Shown here in pieces: positions 10,801-18,123 of a stretch of DNA of 64,000 nt. The position numbers and the translations under genes were made by a program. Position 1 is the first letter of the stretch. Each line of letters starts with the position of its first letter. The notes beneath the pieces are model-generated. The model did no database searches. It was given only the letters and a program-made list of their open reading frames with translations, and was not told the DNA's origin. Source of the stretch: Bacillota bacterium (lineage in GTDB: Bacteria; Bacillota; Clostridia; DSM-8532); assembly GCA_023411795.1 (NCBI GenBank), contig JAEYOK010000026.1, forward strand, positions 1 through 64,000, read 5' to 3'.

Positions 10801-11098
10801 ATCGGGAAATAATCGCTTTAATCCGACTGCGCAAATATCCAGACAGGACATGTTTGTAATATTGGTAAGGGCAATGAAAGTCTTGAGGAAAATTGAAGTA
10901 ACAGGTACACCCGATGATCTGAATGCTTTCATTGACCAATCACAAATAGCTGATTATGCATCAATAAGTATTGCAACCCTTGTAAAAGAGGGATTGGTTT
11001 ATGGTGACGGGGTTAGAATTAACCCGACAGAAACCATTAACAGAGCTCAAGTAGCTGCAATGGTCTACAGAATAATAAACTATATAAAAAATAAATAA
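4856..11098 (+). CDS. Secreted S-layer-anchored beta-helix glycosidase, multidomain
   Basis: The ATG at 4856 is preferred over an upstream in-frame ATG because it follows AAAGGAG and begins a clear signal peptide (positive KARKR, hydrophobic core, cleavage near VAVA-NG, about residue 30). The 2080-residue protein shows in order: a right-handed parallel beta-helix (about 37-780, resembling GH141-type enzymes); an Ig-like segment (about 800-890); a LamG-like jelly roll (about 1055-1305, starting DLWLKADEG); a FIVAR-like helical module (about 1320-1385); a CBM9-like domain (about 1390-1578); two near-identical Ig-like repeats (about 1584-1752); Fn3 (about 1757-1852); a Pro-rich linker; and three SLH motifs (about 1892-2080). 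It should sit on the cell surface and attack a plant or host glycan. GH141 means alpha-L-fucosidase or xylanase; the exact substrate is not readable. Confidence 0.85.
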   Translation: MKARKRAICLVLSLFMVLSSLPFTQTVAVANGTPGAIIYVATTGDDVNGDGSQTKPYKTIAKAKEVVRALPKIGGDIVVQIADGFYSLDETLTFDANDSGSENCTVRYEAAPGAKPVVSGGKMLEKGVWEVATNLTQTNGLTAYKTTLNRDEKLRAIYVNDKRANMTLSPTITSGSRTTNGTPTVSFTSAGNPWAWQNGSNIRAAIVFDSSVGLTPDTKNPQNIESESLGGARWARPFVCFASAEPAPESSGKPGGTMLRFQMPYAAISQSLSNNTQYNPNNNQVIRNAFEFLNKRGDFYFDQAEHTLYYIPLEGEDINTADVVIPEIETVIDIRGVPVGDRLNPISNSEEGRVKYITFDGLKFAHTDYKLYKLEGTYTLSDSSAPVTTSSRGFASVQGCIVNKVYFPSSINWHETFYRGYDIPPAAVIINAARNIKVINGEIGFTGFNGIHLENDVKDCEVTGNYIHDTLSSGVVIGHPQHIYENDEPILHESDDLASGTPIRNWAGIDKEKFMAGTEAVPQDVYITNNFIYRTCYGFPGANALTSFYTTNMQVLHNFIYDCTYGAMSIGWGWCEYDGFGFTSHGTSKTGSPYAGTSEESVGRSKAITTTSRNNKINYNRIEEICTVVNDSGAIYSLGRQGDPGNLPGGGTWDTVSNLTSSPVTDPNSNWYHENWTNFTEMNYNFLNPNPTDKPTTSNNWTNGFHPDEGSTFIKMIGNVVQSKLSHSPGQSRLYELNNWKRKSDMIAVDGYVDGDNNQNGAPRIIYNNYKSVDRIWPVSGNQIVLNSGLENDYTHMIPKSLIADTEFELASNVIIGKGETLPRRGLLSAEDTVWLAPSNTTVFTEGNTMTKAAGNEDAIVAPTAAGEYKLYIEYGDGRETTVSKYTVYVDASASAVNVEDGGKYDVSAVQPLKLRLSEDYTYTLNGKPVVDGYVIATEGRWTLVLSTSTSTVTKTINFTTTVSEANRLLTADVAVAPGGEVRFAYDLDDLSKQIWISSSSGGHFDGGDDETVTSGDKIGMIAPVLPGAYVLFVLDAEGEVLGQSHARVVVRDMTPADIPRDGLDLWLKADEGVETDGSGNVTGWTNMGSIPAKLIPADIANSSGGDGLGKPTGNPKLEKDVYNYVNFDAISRPLKVKDFKDYNGKTQMTIFALVSPATTANNSSDQSGVVYFGLNEDDGSWIANAGWSGINLGVGTNRVNIRFGNANGSVQGGGQSISTTVNGLASVRAQLNGSNRDIYVNNTRIGGGTNATALAGNRPDLSVGFTMAARTPFRFLGKVAQLLIYDRVLTADEIAKVETYFDVVRNGGGGPANPIEPVIDKTMLTALIEESKNLDSAIYTTESWSVLASALSEAEKAVSNNEIGQEEADNAYYALRDAVKALSLLPSGIGTAEYGTPVLGGDEPDPLWNTTVTLPLLKHLTMADGPANGTAKILWDQENLYVLVRVKDPVLNSSSGNAHEKDSVEIFVDESNSKSSSYGSGMGQYRVNYLNEKSFNPSSISTGFESFATVVDGGYYIEAKIPFKTLSPTVNHVIGFDLQINDARVTGGRQDIIMWHDETGNSWQNGSQWGVVTLVGDVPEEPLIGTLVIDNISPQVGDTLIAVLTETNNTGELTYEWFVGGESAGTGETYEVKVEDVGKTIKVVVTSSVETGEIESAETAAVVEVDEGALTGTLTIDNMSPQVGDTLTAMLTDSNNTGELTYEWFVGGESAGTGETYEVQEEDVGKTIKVVVASSVETGEIESAETTAVKDPTSTEDTTAPTWPEGSNLTTSRVRRTSLTLTWTEAEDDTGVTGYKIYKNSELIATVTTGDGLSYDVTGLSSGTRYLFTVEAGDEAGNWSNNGPSISVRTDSSSSDGDGNTPSTPEPTPSPDPEIIPDPESIPAAEPEPTVEFIDIGQYKWAEEAIYALVAQGIMEGISENEFAPGSKVSRGEFILILVEGLKFQEKVDPDMKYTDFDDVDSDANYANAVRIARSLGIVYGSGNNRFNPTAQISRQDMFVILVRAMKVLRKIEVTGTPDDLNAFIDQSQIADYASISIATLVKEGLVYGDGVRINPTETINRAQVAAMVYRIINYIKNK
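9605..10110 (+). repeat. Tandem duplication of about 250 bp encoding Ig-like modules
   Basis: The blocks at about 9607-9852 and 9865-10107 are near-identical at the DNA level; for example both contain GGTGAATTGACATATGAATG and GGCGAAACCTATGAGGTG. They encode two Ig-like modules with the shared core GELTYEWFVGGESAGTGETY. Low nucleotide divergence suggests recent duplication or gene conversion within the surface protein. Confidence 0.9.
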
Positions 11099-11114
11099 AA
11101 GACATGTTTATCGG

Positions 11115-11147
11115 GCACCTCCTTGATTGTTCAGGGAGGTGCTTTTG
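11115..11147 (+). terminator. Intrinsic terminator after the surface glycosidase
   Basis: GCACCTCC (11115-11122) pairs with GGAGGTGC (11135-11142), followed by TTTTGTGTT. It lies 16 bp after the stop codon and separates the glycosidase from the two-component genes. Confidence 0.9.
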
Positions 11148-11280
11148 TGTTACCTCATTACGACAAAATAGAAAAGAATATGACTGGCCATATTGTAAAA
11201 TATTTATTGAATTAATATATTTTATGATAATATAAAATAATGGACAGTATTTTCAGAATTTATAATAAGGGAGAATAAAT

Positions 11281-13077
11281 ATGATTATGCGTTTTTTATT
11301 CTCAAAAATGAAGGAAATGTCCATTAAGACAAGGATATTTGTTTTTTATGCGGCTATACTGATGATATCCTTATCTATTTTTGCTTTTTTGACTATTAAA
11401 ACCTCCTATGAAGCAATTGTTGCAAAAGCGACGAAAACCGCTGAAAGAGAGTTGTCGCTGATCAACAACAGCCTTCTGAATTTGACTAATAATTCGGAAG
11501 ACTATGTGAGAATACTTGCTATCGATAACAGACTGCAAAAGCAGCTTGAACGTTTCAAAATGGGGGAAATGACTTCTCTTGATAATCTTGATGTTGAAAA
11601 AACCTTATCTACTGCAATGAGCAATATAGTACATCCAAACAGCTATATTGTTGCTGCAAGCATAATGTCAGATGATTACAAATTATTTGACGTTGGTTTT
11701 GTTGAAAATTCCAGTGTATATCCGGAATTAACTAAAGATGTTATTGATTTTGTCAGGAAGGAAAAAACTCCCACATGGCTGGGTTTGGCTAAAGTTAAAT
11801 ACAAAATAAAGGGTGGGGAAGAAAATGTATTCGTTATAGCAAAAACTATCATTGGTTTTGATACAGGTAATATCCTCGGTACGGTAATACTCTATCTTAA
11901 TGAAAAAAATGTCGCTTCAATCTATCTTGATAACATAGTAAACCAAGAAGATAAATTTTATATTGTAGATGATGAAAAGAGTATTGTTTCAACTAGGGAC
12001 AAAAAAGAATTATATCAAAAGTTTGATGAAGAAAAATATTTAGGCAAATACAAATTGGAGGATTTATCTAATACAAACAGCATTATCAGAGTTATTGAAG
12101 GAAAGCAGTCACTAGTCACAGTAGAAAGTTTCGACAAACTAAAATGGAAGATCATAAGCATTATTCCGTTGGATGAGATTACATATGAAAAGAATGAGAT
12201 GACGAAGCTTATCATAATATTTGGCGGTATATGCCTGATATTTGCGTTTATTGCTTCGTATTTTATATCCTACACCATCTCAAAGCCCATACTTAAACTC
12301 GTCAATATCATGAAAGAGATAAAATCCGGAAATATGAACCTAAGAGCCGACCTCAAAGCCAAAGGCGAAATCGGGATGCTTGGGGCCGGGTTTAACAGCC
12401 TGATGGATAAAATCAACAATCTGCTGGAGCAGGTATATATCCAGCAGAAATCAAAACGTGAAAATGAATTCAAGCTTCTTCAATCGCAGATCAAGCCTCA
12501 TTTTCTTTATAATACAATCGAAACCATCATATCTTTTATTAAATTGGATATGAAGGATAAGGCAATGCTTACCGCAAAAAACCTTGCCGGTTTTTACAGA
12601 ATCTCATTAAGCAAAGGAAAGGATATAATTACAATTGAAGAAGAAATGAGTCTTATTAATAATTACCTTTCAATTCAAAAACTTAGATATGTAGAATACC
12701 TGGATTATGAAATTGGTTTTGAAGACAGGATTCTGAAGTATAAAATACCTAAACTTACTCTCCAGCCATTGATTGAGAATTCAATTTATCATGGTTTAAA
12801 AGAAAAAGAAGAAAAAGGGAATTTGAGCATTAAAGGCTATTTTGAACAGGGTACCATCAAAATAGAAGTTCATGATGATGGTGTGGGAATGACGGAAGAG
12901 CAGATCCGAATTGCTCTGAGCCCACCTTATAAAGACAGTAAAAGTACAGAATTCGGGCTTCACAATGTCGATGCAAGAATAAAGCTTCTGTATGGGACCC
13001 AGTTTGGGATAACAATTGATAGCAGGGTTGGTGAATATACAAATGTAATTGTAAGCTTGCCGGCCATTGAATCATAG
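11281..13077 (+). CDS. Sensor histidine kinase, YesM family
   Basis: This 598-residue membrane kinase has TM1 at about residues 19-40, an extracellular sensor of about 260 residues (Cache-like), TM2 at about 302-325, HAMP at about 325-380, a His_kinase domain with the phospho-acceptor His407 in QIKPHFLYN, and a C-terminal HATPase with N-box (PLIENSIYHGL) and G-box (DDGVGM, FGLHN). YesM-type kinases sense oligosaccharides, often through a binding protein. A GGGAG ribosome site sits 7 bp before the start. The response regulator follows after 12 bp, so they form one operon. It probably controls the ABC importer downstream. Confidence 0.93.
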   Translation: MIMRFLFSKMKEMSIKTRIFVFYAAILMISLSIFAFLTIKTSYEAIVAKATKTAERELSLINNSLLNLTNNSEDYVRILAIDNRLQKQLERFKMGEMTSLDNLDVEKTLSTAMSNIVHPNSYIVAASIMSDDYKLFDVGFVENSSVYPELTKDVIDFVRKEKTPTWLGLAKVKYKIKGGEENVFVIAKTIIGFDTGNILGTVILYLNEKNVASIYLDNIVNQEDKFYIVDDEKSIVSTRDKKELYQKFDEEKYLGKYKLEDLSNTNSIIRVIEGKQSLVTVESFDKLKWKIISIIPLDEITYEKNEMTKLIIIFGGICLIFAFIASYFISYTISKPILKLVNIMKEIKSGNMNLRADLKAKGEIGMLGAGFNSLMDKINNLLEQVYIQQKSKRENEFKLLQSQIKPHFLYNTIETIISFIKLDMKDKAMLTAKNLAGFYRISLSKGKDIITIEEEMSLINNYLSIQKLRYVEYLDYEIGFEDRILKYKIPKLTLQPLIENSIYHGLKEKEEKGNLSIKGYFEQGTIKIEVHDDGVGMTEEQIRIALSPPYKDSKSTEFGLHNVDARIKLLYGTQFGITIDSRVGEYTNVIVSLPAIES

Positions 13078-13089
13078 GGGGTAATAACC

Positions 13090-14712
13090 ATGCTTAAAAT
13101 CATGATAGTTGACGATGAGTTTTATTTCAGAGAGGCAATTAAAATATCGCTCCCCTGGAATGAGCTGGGTTTTGAAATATGCGGCGAAGCCAAGAACGGC
13201 AGAGATGCTCTTGAAAAAGTTGAGGCTTATAAACCTGAAATAATTATTGTGGATATCAATATGCCTATTATGGACGGACTGGAATTTGTTCAGCATCTCA
13301 GGGAGAAAAATAATGACATTAAAATAATAATTCTGACCGGGCACAGTGAGTTTAACTATGCAAGGCAGGCTGTTAAACTGGAGGTTTTTAATTATCTACT
13401 GAAACCTGTAGATGAAGAAGAACTGAAAAAGACACTGCTGGATCTTAAAAATATTATCGAGAAGGAAGTCATAATAAAGACTGAGATGGACAGGCTCAAA
13501 CAGCAGGTAAGAGAAAGCATTCCCCTGCTGAAGGACAAGTTTCTTAATGAGCTGCTGCGGGGGAATCTTAGCAAAAAGGACAGCGGAACCATTAAAAGGA
13601 TGGAATATCTAAAAGTAAACAGCTCTTCCGACTATTATCTTGCAGTCACCATAGAGCTGGACACTGATGATGAATGGGATGACGATGACAAACAGCTTTG
13701 GAAGTTTGCCGTTTCAAATATCGCCGATGAAATACTCTCCGAAAAGTATGAATTTGACCGGTGCTATGACAACGACGACAGGATATGCATAATCATCGGC
13801 ACAAAGAATAACGGTGACAAAAAGAATTTCCTTTCGGGCCTAGAATGTAAATTGGAGTGGATAAGATCATTAGTTGCCAAGTATATGGATTTCTCGGTTA
13901 CTATCGGTGTCGGAGAAACAAGAAATGATTTGTTTGATGTTTACGATTCCTATAAAGAATCGATAGTTGCTCTCAAGAATAAGGTTACTGTAGGCAAAAA
14001 CAAAGTTATTCTGTACAGTTCGGTGGCGGAGCCGGGGATAAAGGTCAACTTGTTTTCGGTAGAGCAGAGAAGCCAGCTTTTGATGAGTATGCGATTAGCC
14101 AACGAGAAAGAGGTAGATGCATGCATTACTCAGATTTTTGATAGAATGCGATGTGAAAATATCCATTACGAACTGCTTTATGTAATTTGCATTGAATTGA
14201 TATCGGTATGCTATGAATTTATTATTGAAATCGGTGCAAGTCTGGAGGAGATTTTCCCTGACAAACAGTTCAGTATTATTGGGCGGCTTCAATTAAAAAA
14301 GTCAATAAATGAGATGGAAGAGTGGATCAGGCAAATTTACAGGCATACGCTGGAGACCATTAAGAGAAATAAGAGTTCAAAGGCATCTATAATGATTGGA
14401 GATGTAAAAAAATATATAAGAGAAAACTATCATAATTATGAACTTGGTATTGATGAGATAGCTAAAAACCTGTTCATCAATTATGCTCACCTTTGTTTTA
14501 TTTTCAAAAGGGATACGGGAGTAACCATTAATGAATATTTAACCGAATTCAGAATCAGGAAAGCAAAGGAATTGTTTGACCGCGGAAACACACTTGTTCT
14601 GGATGTTGCAGGTAAGGTCGGTTATGCCGATGCAAATTACTTCGGAAAATGTTTCAAGAAATATTATGGCATACCACCCAGTAAATATTTGGAAAATAAA
14701 AACAATAATTAA
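13090..14712 (+). CDS. Response regulator, YesN family (REC plus AraC-type HTH)
   Basis: This 540-residue regulator has an N-terminal receiver domain (about residues 2-120) with acidic residues in IVDDE, phospho-acceptor Asp55 in VDINMPIMDG and conserved Lys in YLLKP. A middle region of unknown fold (about 125-420) follows, then an AraC-type DNA-binding domain (about 435-535, with the FGKCFKKYYGIPPSKY block). It pairs with the YesM-type kinase just upstream. Likely targets are the importer genes starting at 14891 and perhaps the surface glycosidase, whose upstream regions share a 15-mer. Confidence 0.93.
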   Translation: MLKIMIVDDEFYFREAIKISLPWNELGFEICGEAKNGRDALEKVEAYKPEIIIVDINMPIMDGLEFVQHLREKNNDIKIIILTGHSEFNYARQAVKLEVFNYLLKPVDEEELKKTLLDLKNIIEKEVIIKTEMDRLKQQVRESIPLLKDKFLNELLRGNLSKKDSGTIKRMEYLKVNSSSDYYLAVTIELDTDDEWDDDDKQLWKFAVSNIADEILSEKYEFDRCYDNDDRICIIIGTKNNGDKKNFLSGLECKLEWIRSLVAKYMDFSVTIGVGETRNDLFDVYDSYKESIVALKNKVTVGKNKVILYSSVAEPGIKVNLFSVEQRSQLLMSMRLANEKEVDACITQIFDRMRCENIHYELLYVICIELISVCYEFIIEIGASLEEIFPDKQFSIIGRLQLKKSINEMEEWIRQIYRHTLETIKRNKSSKASIMIGDVKKYIRENYHNYELGIDEIAKNLFINYAHLCFIFKRDTGVTINEYLTEFRIRKAKELFDRGNTLVLDVAGKVGYADANYFGKCFKKYYGIPPSKYLENKNNN

Positions 14713-14785
14713 AGTTTATATATCTCTCTTTGGTAAACTGGTTAATTTATATTTTATTAAATCCTATTATTTTCCTTGCTGACTA

Positions 14786-14800
14786 ATAATATTCCCTTCA
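14786..14800 (+). promoter_or_regulatory. Second copy of the shared 15-mer
   Basis: This is ATAATATTCCCTTCA, identical to 4489-4503, placed 90 bp upstream of the solute-binding lipoprotein start. Its position is suitable for an activator site. The 14713-14890 gap otherwise shows only a strong GAGGAGG ribosome site and a small TTTCGAAA palindrome near 14849. Confidence 0.35.
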
Positions 14801-14890
14801 AATAGAAAAATATGGGTTATACAATAATTATACCGGTAAAAAATCTTTCGAAAGGTTTCATATTATTCAGTTTATTGAGGAGGATGTTAA

Positions 14891-16240
14891 ATGAATAAGT
14901 TAATGAGACTTATTTCTATTGTTCTGGCTTTGGTCATGGTGCTTTCATTGGCAGCATGCGGCGAGACGAAACCCGTTACCGATTCACCAAAAGCTTCGGA
15001 TCCAGCAACTCCGGTTTCACCAGAAACTCCAAAGGCAGAGGAAAAAGTTAAAATTAAGTTCCTCTCATTAAGTTCAGACGAAAACAGAAACAACATCCGT
15101 GAGAAATACATAAAAGTCAATGCTCCAAATGAATTCCCCAATGTTGAAATTGAGTATGACCTAGGCGGTGGCGGACAAGACTATGCAAACAAATTGAAAG
15201 CCTATAATGCTTCCGGTGATATGCCCGACGTATGGTTCTCCGAACAGAATCTTTCTTCTGTTGTTGTTAAGGCAGGAAACGCACTGGACTTGCTCCCCTA
15301 TGTCAAAGAAACTGGTTTTGACAAGAAGTTCTCTATGGCTGAAATGGTCGCACCGGACAAAGACGGAAAATTATATTGTGTCCAGCCCGGCGCAGACCAA
15401 TACTTCACTCCAAGACTATGGTATCACAAGGACATATTTACAGCAAACAACATTCAGATTCCAAAAACATTCGATGAGCTTGTTGCTGTCTGTGAAAAAC
15501 TGAAGGCCGCTGGTATTGTTCCGATTTCAATCGTGGGCAAAGACGGATGGACTCCAAACCTACATATGCTTCAGACTATGATTATGGCTGAAGATCCTCA
15601 GGTGGCAATCGATTTATGCAATAATGAGACCGATTTTACAAATCCCGTTATAAAGAATGCTTTAGGTAGAATACAGAAGCTAGTAAAGATAGGTGCATTT
15701 GCACAGGGTGTTACCAACATTGATTATGGTCCTGCAGTTGAAATGTATACATCAGGCAAGTCTGCAATGCTGGCAATGTTCACATGGGAAACCGGAAATT
15801 TGGAAACTGCTGCTCCTGATACAGACTTCTTCCCATGGCCGTCTGCAAGTGACAAAGTTAATCCTGATGATGTCATTCAGTACTGGGGAGCACCATTAAG
15901 TGGATATCTAGCATCAGCCAAGAGCAAGAATCCGGATGTGGCTGCAAAGTTTGCAATATTCTGTGCAACCCAGGATGGCCTGTTTTACAATATAGAGCAA
16001 AAAGCTCCCACAATGCTACAGACCGGTGTTAAAATCGAAGGTATTTCTCCTCTTCTCCAAAAAAACCTGGATCAGTTCGATAAGGCAAAGATAAAGGTTC
16101 CTTCATTCTGGGCTGCGACATTTAATGCTCAAATGTCAGCTGAAATTGCAACACAGAATAGTATGCTTCTCACCGGAGATTATTCACCAGATGATTACAT
16201 CAATACAATCAATCCGATTTGGGCTGAAAACTTCAATTAA
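14891..16240 (+). CDS. ABC sugar transporter, extracellular solute-binding lipoprotein
   Basis: This 449-residue protein begins with a lipoprotein signal peptide ending LSLAAC, with Cys23 as the lipidated residue, then a Thr/Ser/Pro-rich linker and a family 1 solute-binding fold (KIKFLSL start, FTPRLWYHKDIF substrate-loop motif). It would capture an oligosaccharide outside the membrane and deliver it to the two permeases downstream. A GGAGGA ribosome site precedes the ATG. A strong hairpin separates it from the permeases, in line with more binding protein than permease being made. The neighbouring alpha-galactosidase suggests a galactoside ligand (inference). Confidence 0.93.
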   Translation: MNKLMRLISIVLALVMVLSLAACGETKPVTDSPKASDPATPVSPETPKAEEKVKIKFLSLSSDENRNNIREKYIKVNAPNEFPNVEIEYDLGGGGQDYANKLKAYNASGDMPDVWFSEQNLSSVVVKAGNALDLLPYVKETGFDKKFSMAEMVAPDKDGKLYCVQPGADQYFTPRLWYHKDIFTANNIQIPKTFDELVAVCEKLKAAGIVPISIVGKDGWTPNLHMLQTMIMAEDPQVAIDLCNNETDFTNPVIKNALGRIQKLVKIGAFAQGVTNIDYGPAVEMYTSGKSAMLAMFTWETGNLETAAPDTDFFPWPSASDKVNPDDVIQYWGAPLSGYLASAKSKNPDVAAKFAIFCATQDGLFYNIEQKAPTMLQTGVKIEGISPLLQKNLDQFDKAKIKVPSFWAATFNAQMSAEIATQNSMLLTGDYSPDDYINTINPIWAENFN

Positions 16241-16270
16241 TATCTGCAAAGTTCTAGTAAAATGGCTTTT

Positions 16271-16309
16271 TTACATCCCTGTATGAGCTTTGCTCATATA
16301 GGGATGTAA
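16271..16309. repeat. Long inverted repeat between binding-protein and permease genes
   Basis: An 18-bp stem (16271-16288 with 16292-16309, one G-U pair) encloses a 3-base loop. No T-run follows on the plus strand, so it is more likely to stabilise the upstream mRNA end or partially attenuate than to terminate fully. Confidence 0.8.
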
Positions 16310-16327
16310 ATTAATAAGGTGGTAATC

Positions 16328-17212
16328 ATGAACAAGTATTTTGGCAACAAGCTGGCAATTTTTGTGTTTGCTTTTCCTGCAATCCTGCTATTTACAGTAT
16401 ATGTAGTATATCCGATCATTCCTGAGATCATAATAAGCTTTCAGAAAAATGACGGTTTTAAAAGCATGGGGTTCGTAGCATTTGATAATTATATTAAAGT
16501 GTTAAAAGATCCAACCTTTTGGAAAGCAAACAAAAATACCTTTATAATGGTTTTAGTTTCTCTTTTTATAGGTTTGCCTATCTCGCTGCTTTTTGCTCTT
16601 GTTATGGATACAATGGGTGATTCAACCAGAAGGTTCTTTAAATCAAGCAGTGTGTTGCCGGCAGTGCTTCAGGTGACTGTTATTGCGCAAATGTGGATTG
16701 CGATTTATGAACCCCAATGGGGCCTCATAAACAGCATTTTAAGGTCAGCAGGACTGGAAAAATTCGCGCTGGCATGGCTCAGTGACAAAAAAACGGTGGT
16801 CTTGGCTATCACTGCAGCTTTTATATGGCAGTATCTAGGTCTGAATGCTCTGCTTTTCTACGCGGGTATCAAAGCTATCCCCAAAACTTACTATGAGGCT
16901 GCCACCATTGACGGTGCCGGATTTTTCCGGGTCAGTTTCAGTATAACGATCCCTCTCTTGCAGGATGTTATTAAATATGTACTGGTCCTTTCAACGCTTG
17001 GATGTATGTCTCAGTTTGCCCATGTCCGAACCATGACGGCCGGCGGACCTGGGGATATTTCAAGAACTGTCATTTATCAATTGTATTATAAAGCATTTTC
17101 AGCCTCAGATTACGGACAGGGTTGTGCAATCGCCATTATTTTCGTAATAGAGTGCCTTGCTGTGACATTTCTTATAAACCGTTTCGTAGCAAGAGAGAAA
17201 ATTGAGTTTTAG
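16328..17212 (+). CDS. ABC sugar transporter permease, MalF/LacF type
   Basis: This 294-residue membrane protein has six predicted transmembrane segments and the binding-protein-dependent transport loop (EAATIDGAGFFRVSFSITIPLL), which contacts the ATPase. ATG 16328 is chosen over an in-frame GTG at 16319 because AAGGTGG lies 5 bp before the ATG and overlaps that GTG. It forms the importer with the binding lipoprotein upstream and the second permease 8 bp downstream. No ATPase gene is in this operon. Confidence 0.93.
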   Translation: MNKYFGNKLAIFVFAFPAILLFTVYVVYPIIPEIIISFQKNDGFKSMGFVAFDNYIKVLKDPTFWKANKNTFIMVLVSLFIGLPISLLFALVMDTMGDSTRRFFKSSSVLPAVLQVTVIAQMWIAIYEPQWGLINSILRSAGLEKFALAWLSDKKTVVLAITAAFIWQYLGLNALLFYAGIKAIPKTYYEAATIDGAGFFRVSFSITIPLLQDVIKYVLVLSTLGCMSQFAHVRTMTAGGPGDISRTVIYQLYYKAFSASDYGQGCAIAIIFVIECLAVTFLINRFVAREKIEF

Positions 17213-17220
17213 ACAGGACG

Positions 17221-18060
17221 GTGAATTTGGGCATGAAACAAAAAAGAGTCAAAATATTGGTTGGTATCTTAATGACCATTACCGGAATAACTTTTCTTTT
17301 TCCAATGTTTTGGATGTTGAATATATCCTTCAAATCAAGAAGTGAAGTTTATGATAATCCTTTCGGCTTACCCGAGAATTGGGTTTTTAATAATTTTAGA
17401 GATGCTCTGGAGAAATTTAATTTCCCAAGATATTTGTTAAACAGCATTATTTATTCGGTGTGCACAATCTTTATCACAGTTCTCCTAGGAAGCATGTTTG
17501 CTTACTGCATCAGCAGAATGAAGTGGAAACGTAAAAGTTTTGCGCTTAGTTACATATCCATGGGTTTGATAGTTCCCGCCCAGGTTGTTATTATTCCAAT
17601 TCTTATTATGACTAATAAAATGGGATTAAAGGGTACTCATCTTGGGCTGATATTGCCATATTCGGCATTTGCGCTTTCTTCGTGCGTACTTATGCTTTAT
17701 GCGTTTTTTAGAGGTTTGCCGGTTGAACTTGAAGAGGCTGCCTGTATTGACGGGTGCAATATTTATCAAACGTTCTTCAGGATAATTCTGCCGGTTATTA
17801 GACCTGCTATTGCGACTCAATGCGTTTTGATTTTTATGAACACATATAATGAGTTCTTCCTAGCCTTTATTTTAGGCGCTGAAGATAAGATCCGCCCATT
17901 AACGGTGGGATTATTGAACTTCTTTGTAAGCATAGGAGTAAGTCATTGGGGCCAGATCGGAGCTGCCATGGTTATAACAAGCTTACCTACAATCATTGTA
18001 TATATTATCGGGAATGAACAGATAGAAAATGCGCTTACTGCCTCAGCTATTTTAAAATAA
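17221..18060 (+). CDS. ABC sugar transporter permease, MalG type
   Basis: This 279-residue protein has six predicted transmembrane segments and the EAA loop (ELEEAACIDGCNIYQTFFRIILP). It is the second permease of the importer. The start is uncertain: GTG 17221 has AGGA only 2 bp upstream, while ATG 17233 lies 9 bp after GGTG and would remove four residues. The gene follows the first permease by 8 bp and precedes the chemoreceptor by 63 bp. Confidence 0.92.
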   Translation: MNLGMKQKRVKILVGILMTITGITFLFPMFWMLNISFKSRSEVYDNPFGLPENWVFNNFRDALEKFNFPRYLLNSIIYSVCTIFITVLLGSMFAYCISRMKWKRKSFALSYISMGLIVPAQVVIIPILIMTNKMGLKGTHLGLILPYSAFALSSCVLMLYAFFRGLPVELEEAACIDGCNIYQTFFRIILPVIRPAIATQCVLIFMNTYNEFFLAFILGAEDKIRPLTVGLLNFFVSIGVSHWGQIGAAMVITSLPTIIVYIIGNEQIENALTASAILK

Positions 18061-18123
18061 TCTGCTTTCTTAACGTGGATAGTAAAAGTGGTAGTTTTGA
18101 GAGAAATATGGGAGGGAAACAAA

